A DNA stretch of 6,954 nucleotides from positions 1 through 6,954 of the forward strand of contig JACQQP010000145.1 in assembly GCA_016206945.1 (NCBI GenBank), written 5' to 3'. The position numbers and the translations under genes were made by a program. This DNA comes from Candidatus Omnitrophota bacterium. GTDB lineage: Bacteria; Omnitrophota; Omnitrophia; Omnitrophales; Danuiimicrobiaceae. Positions 3,812 to 6,954 of the stretch are shown piece by piece (the first letter of the stretch is position 1; each line of letters begins with the position of its first letter). The notes under the pieces are model-generated. The model was not told the DNA's origin. It worked only from the letters and a program-made list of their open reading frames with translations, and did no database searches.

Positions 3812-6800
3812 TTATGCGGCAACTGCGATTTTGAGATAAGCTTGATAAAGGTGGCTGATCAGCTTCAACGCTCCTGACGTCCCTAAAACCCGCCATCTAT
3901 ACGGGCCTGTTTGTTTGACAGCTTCATCTCCTAGCTCTCTTATCAAAGCTGCCGCTTCAACAACGCCCAACTTCGAAGCGACAAGTGTAATGAAAAATCC
4001 GATCGCCTCCCTAACTTCTAAATCACGTACGCTTTCAAGATCCAGTTCGAAAATTTGGTGTGTTTCCGATGATATATCAGCAACCGCAAGACTTAATCGT
4101 TCCCCCGCTTTTCCAGCAGGTATTGAAAAAGCGAAATTCTTTCTAAACTGATCCATGCTCATTCCCTTAGCGGAAGGCACGGCTTTAACAAAGAAATTCA
4201 ATAAGGCTCCATATCTCACCGTAAAAAATGTTTCTGCAATACCTATCGCTTGATCAAAATTTGTCATTGGCACCCCTCGCCGCGCTTCATCAAGAAACAA
4301 AATCCGCTTAAATGGCTCGTCTGCTAATCGTTCCTCTGGTAGACCAAATGAATCCATCATAAAGTGCCGGACATCAACTCCAAACACCGTGGCAGCCAAT
4401 TTTCCGTTAAGTTGAACAGCGGTCACCAGAGAGCGCAACTTCGCGCGGCTGACTTCAGGCTGAGACTCGGTATCTAAAACTAAAGCGATAAAGAATTCTT
4501 GATCAAATGGTTTAACCAACGCGTTGAAAAGACCTCTTTCCTTTTCACCCAACGCTAAACCTTTAATTTGAGCTTGGCTAAGCTCGCCAACTGGTCTGCC
4601 AAGTCCAGTAACCGCTTTGGCCGTTCTGATTTCCGCGGGGGTTAATCTTCCACCGGCAATTACTCTCTCCCTAAGCTGTTTAGCACCTGCTGGCGTCACT
4701 CCGCCAAGTTCTGAAATTAACTTTGTTACTTCATTATCATATGGCCCATTGGGCAGAACAACCGTATCAGCAGGAAAAATCCGGGGGGAAGATATCTCGC
4801 TCGCAGTCAAAGGAGATTGTAATGGACGAGAGATTGTTGATAGGGTTGTCGGATTTAGTTTCGGCAACTTAAATGGTTTTGCTGGTTCTGCTTGGATTTT
4901 AGTCTTTTCTTGAACTCGTTCGGCAACAACGGAAAATTCGCCGGTATCTTTTCGTATCTCAGCACGAACGAACACATCCAAACTAGGCGTCCGAATCTCC
5001 GTACGAGCTTGGCGCCTAAGACCAATTTCTTTGGGTGAAACTAAGCGAAGGCTAATGGGGCCATTTGGAGGAGGTTGATTTTCAGCAATTTGTAGATATC
5101 TGTTTTGCTGGTCCCTAAGAAAATTCTTATCAATAGCTTTTAACTCTAGCATCGTAGCTGCCAATCCGACTCCAATAACTTCCGTAGACCATCTAAATGG
5201 AACAAGTAAATCGGGTCTTTGTCCTTCCAGAGCAAAGGTTCCGGCAAATACGCTGCCAACCACGGCGTCTTCCTCAAGCATGACTTTGACGTAATTTTCA
5301 TTTCCTTGTTTGATATCTACTTTAGGATTAACGACGACGTAAGAAATATTTTCTTTTCTGAAATAATCAATGAGGCCGTCTTTATGAAAACCGCCTGTCA
5401 CAAGAATCGTTTTCTCCTCGCCAAGCGACCGCATTTTGGAAATAATTTTTTCGGTGAACACTCGATCCCGTTTTAAAACGAGCTGATAGAAGTATTCGAC
5501 CTCCGCCATATAGGAATCCAGTTGTTCCACATCGCCCGCGGGCCTTGCAACCACGCCGTATTTTTCTGCGAGTTCTCCAAGGCGCTCAGAAATCCAGGAT
5601 GGCTTAATTTGATCTTTGTTTTTCAGGTACAGCGCGATCTTTTCGCGGCTCATTTCAAGACGAAAATATTGTTCGAGGAGGCTAACGAAATCGATCATGG
5701 CAAGCAATGTCTTTTCATCCCCGCTCGTAAAAAGCTTCCCCTGAATAAATTGCTCGAACTTTTTTAACTCAGAGAAAAGCGCCCGATGGTCAATTTCATC
5801 TTGATGAATCAAGAATTCCGCAAAGACTCGAAAGGCAGGGTAACCGATGAAATCGATGTTTGCTTCGTCCGCAAGTTCCGTGAGCTCCACGAAATAACTT
5901 CGTGGGCTTACCCCTTTCGCACTTTCATCAAGGCGCGCGAGCAGGTTCTCTGCCTTCTGTGAATTCGGCATCCGCTTCTGAAACTCAACTTTAAGCGCTT
6001 CGGTTTCTTTTTTGAGCCCGCTCTTATTGAGCTTTTCTTCTATGGCACGAAGCCGCATTAAGCGCACAAGATTTGGATACTCAACCATCTGCTTTAAGTC
6101 GTTCAGAGAGCCAAACCCATGTCTTTCGGAAAGCTGGTTCATATAAACGAGATAATCCAGAATGTCGATCTTGTCTGTTGAAAATTCCTCCGTTTTCCTT
6201 GTAAAGTCAAGAAGCTCGGGGGCGAAAAGCTTGGGGGCGATATTGAGGATTAAGCGGTGGATCTCATTAAGATAAGGTTTCAAGTCTTTCTGACGCTTAT
6301 AAATTGTTTTAAACATCCTCAGGTTTTCCTTGTAAAGCGTGTAATCTTCAATTCCATGGAGCTCTACGGGCTTATCGGTTTCGACGGCGAACGCATCCGC
6401 TCCCGTAATGCGCCCCTCACGCATGAGGAAATCAACCAGTTTCAGATTTGCTTCCTTCAAATAGGAAGGCTGCAAAATAGCGGGATCCAGTTTTGAAACG
6501 GCGCCTTCCAATTGAACCAGGGAAAATTGATACTTCTCAACCAGGTGATTTAAAATACCTTTGATGTTTACTTGCGCCTCATAATTGGCGTGGACGTTTT
6601 GAATGTGAACAATGAGCGGAGAATTTTCTGTTCCCTGAAATACTTCCTCAACGCTTCCAAATTCCTCAGGAATGGCCACGTTATAAGGATTCAGTTCTGG
6701 ACGAAGGAGGGCGGCAGTTGGAGTTACTTTAGCTACTTGAGGCGATGAAGGACTCACTCCGTGAGTGACGCTTGAAGGGGATTCCGAGACGGGAGATGAT

Positions 6801-6883
6801 TGTTGTGGATAGACATTTCCTCCAAAAACAAAGAAGGCCAAGACGAAACTGATGACAACTCTATTCCTGCAAAATTGGTTCAA
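3812..6883 (-). CDS. Large exported two-part protein, ChaN/TraB-like N-terminal region
   Basis: A 1023-residue protein. Residues 1-27 form a signal peptide (NRVVISFVLAFFVFGGNVYPQ), followed by a Ser/Pro-rich stretch (28-60). Residues about 75-590 form a helical region with IVHIQNVHANYEAQ (91-104), LVQLEGA (122-128), KPVELHGIEDYTLY (171-184) and ILVTGGFHKDGL (493-504). The His-rich strand, the Glu after a strand, and the late G-G-F-H recall the ChaN/TraB/erythromycin-esterase type of fold, but this is pattern resemblance only. Residues 600-715 are a Pro-rich, low-complexity linker. Residues 716-1023 are a second folded region I do not recognise. The start is TTG at 6883-6881 with AGGAGG eleven bases upstream; no ATG is available near the signal peptide. 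It converges on ygfZ with a 7-base gap and no visible terminator. It is likely periplasmic or surface located. I recall similar proteins in Omnitrophota; the function is unknown. Confidence 0.85.
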   Translation of the reverse strand: MNQFCRNRVVISFVLAFFVFGGNVYPQQSSPVSESPSSVTHGVSPSSPQVAKVTPTAALLRPELNPYNVAIPEEFGSVEEVFQGTENSPLIVHIQNVHANYEAQVNIKGILNHLVEKYQFSLVQLEGAVSKLDPAILQPSYLKEANLKLVDFLMREGRITGADAFAVETDKPVELHGIEDYTLYKENLRMFKTIYKRQKDLKPYLNEIHRLILNIAPKLFAPELLDFTRKTEEFSTDKIDILDYLVYMNQLSERHGFGSLNDLKQMVEYPNLVRLMRLRAIEEKLNKSGLKKETEALKVEFQKRMPNSQKAENLLARLDESAKGVSPRSYFVELTELADEANIDFIGYPAFRVFAEFLIHQDEIDHRALFSELKKFEQFIQGKLFTSGDEKTLLAMIDFVSLLEQYFRLEMSREKIALYLKNKDQIKPSWISERLGELAEKYGVVARPAGDVEQLDSYMAEVEYFYQLVLKRDRVFTEKIISKMRSLGEEKTILVTGGFHKDGLIDYFRKENISYVVVNPKVDIKQGNENYVKVMLEEDAVVGSVFAGTFALEGQRPDLLVPFRWSTEVIGVGLAATMLELKAIDKNFLRDQQNRYLQIAENQPPPNGPISLRLVSPKEIGLRRQARTEIRTPSLDVFVRAEIRKDTGEFSVVAERVQEKTKIQAEPAKPFKLPKLNPTTLSTISRPLQSPLTASEISSPRIFPADTVVLPNGPYDNEVTKLISELGGVTPAGAKQLRERVIAGGRLTPAEIRTAKAVTGLGRPVGELSQAQIKGLALGEKERGLFNALVKPFDQEFFIALVLDTESQPEVSRAKLRSLVTAVQLNGKLAATVFGVDVRHFMMDSFGLPEERLADEPFKRILFLDEARRGVPMTNFDQAIGIAETFFTVRYGALLNFFVKAVPSAKGMSMDQFRKNFAFSIPAGKAGERLSLAVADISSETHQIFELDLESVRDLEVREAIGFFITLVASKLGVVEAAALIRELGDEAVKQTGPYRWRVLGTSGALKLISHLYQAYLKIAVAA

Positions 6884-6954
6884 ATTCAGATCAACCTCCT
6901 TAGAACAATTAACCCACGATTGTGGAAGCTACGAGGTTAAGTATTTTTTTTATT
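6884..6954 (-). promoter_or_regulatory. Leader with canonical Shine-Dalgarno for the large exported protein
   Basis: TAAGGAGGTT (rc of 6893-6902) contains a full AGGAGG (6900-6895), the only canonical Shine-Dalgarno in the window, 11 bases before the TTG start. Upstream are a weak inverted repeat TTAACC (6909-6914) / GGTTAA (6935-6940) and an A-run (rc of 6944-6951). I see no convincing -35/-10 pair, and the promoter may lie beyond the edge. Confidence 0.6.

Noticed and set aside
3915..6496. Plus-strand open frames of 78-98 codons opposite the large gene
   Set aside because: They show no recognisable domains or ribosome-binding sites and lie wholly antisense to a long conserved-looking gene. 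They are shadow frames.
6909..6951. Plus-strand rho-independent terminator (TTAACC/GGTTAA followed by eight T)
   Set aside because: The stem is only 6 AT-rich pairs around a 20-base loop, and no plus-strand gene lies upstream of it in the window.

Overview
The window looks like chromosomal DNA from a Gram-negative-type bacterium, near 45-50% GC by eye. Two proteins carry Sec signal peptides. The large protein at the right end (SPLIVHIQNVHANYEAQ near its N-terminus, ILVTGGFHKDGL about 400 residues later) resembles long exported proteins I associate with Omnitrophota (candidate division OP3). That assignment is from memory and tentative. Gene density is high and no tRNA, rRNA, CRISPR array or insertion-sequence transposase is visible.

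Layout. Positions 1-1626 hold a minus-strand operon read right to left: pyrE (orotate phosphoribosyltransferase), a small GNAT acetyltransferase, a small secreted protein and a HAD-family hydrolase cut by the left edge. The last three genes are joined by a 4-base and a 17-base overlap. A near-consensus sigma70 promoter (1718-1746) starts this operon. Positions 1788-3804 hold a divergent plus-strand pair: mutY (adenine DNA glycosylase with a [4Fe-4S] cluster) and an overlapping ygfZ-type gene, whose family supports Fe-S enzymes. A minus-strand gene of 1023 codons (3812-6883) converges on ygfZ with only 7 bases between; it has a signal peptide, a ChaN/TraB-like N-terminal region and an unrecognised C-terminal region.

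The unusual content is a dense set of short structured repeats placed at gene starts or inside genes. Two related elements (940-1045 and 1628-1719) each fold on paper into a long closing stem plus three abutting hairpins, a cloverleaf with almost no unpaired junction bases. They differ at paired positions in a compensatory way. Each lies immediately upstream of a start codon and supplies that gene's Shine-Dalgarno-like sequence from inside the stem. One fills the entire pyrE-GNAT gap; the other forms the pyrE 5' leader, with the predicted transcription start inside its arm. A second family (GGGGAGAGGG...GGTGAGGG arms around tandem hairpins) makes up the mutY leader and is also inserted in frame within mutY. 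A third palindrome (CGTCATTGCGA arms) lies inside the signal-peptide codons of the secreted protein. The window therefore shows palindromic repeats acting as translation-start leaders and as protein-coding insertions, similar in principle to REP/BIME elements and Rickettsia palindromic elements.
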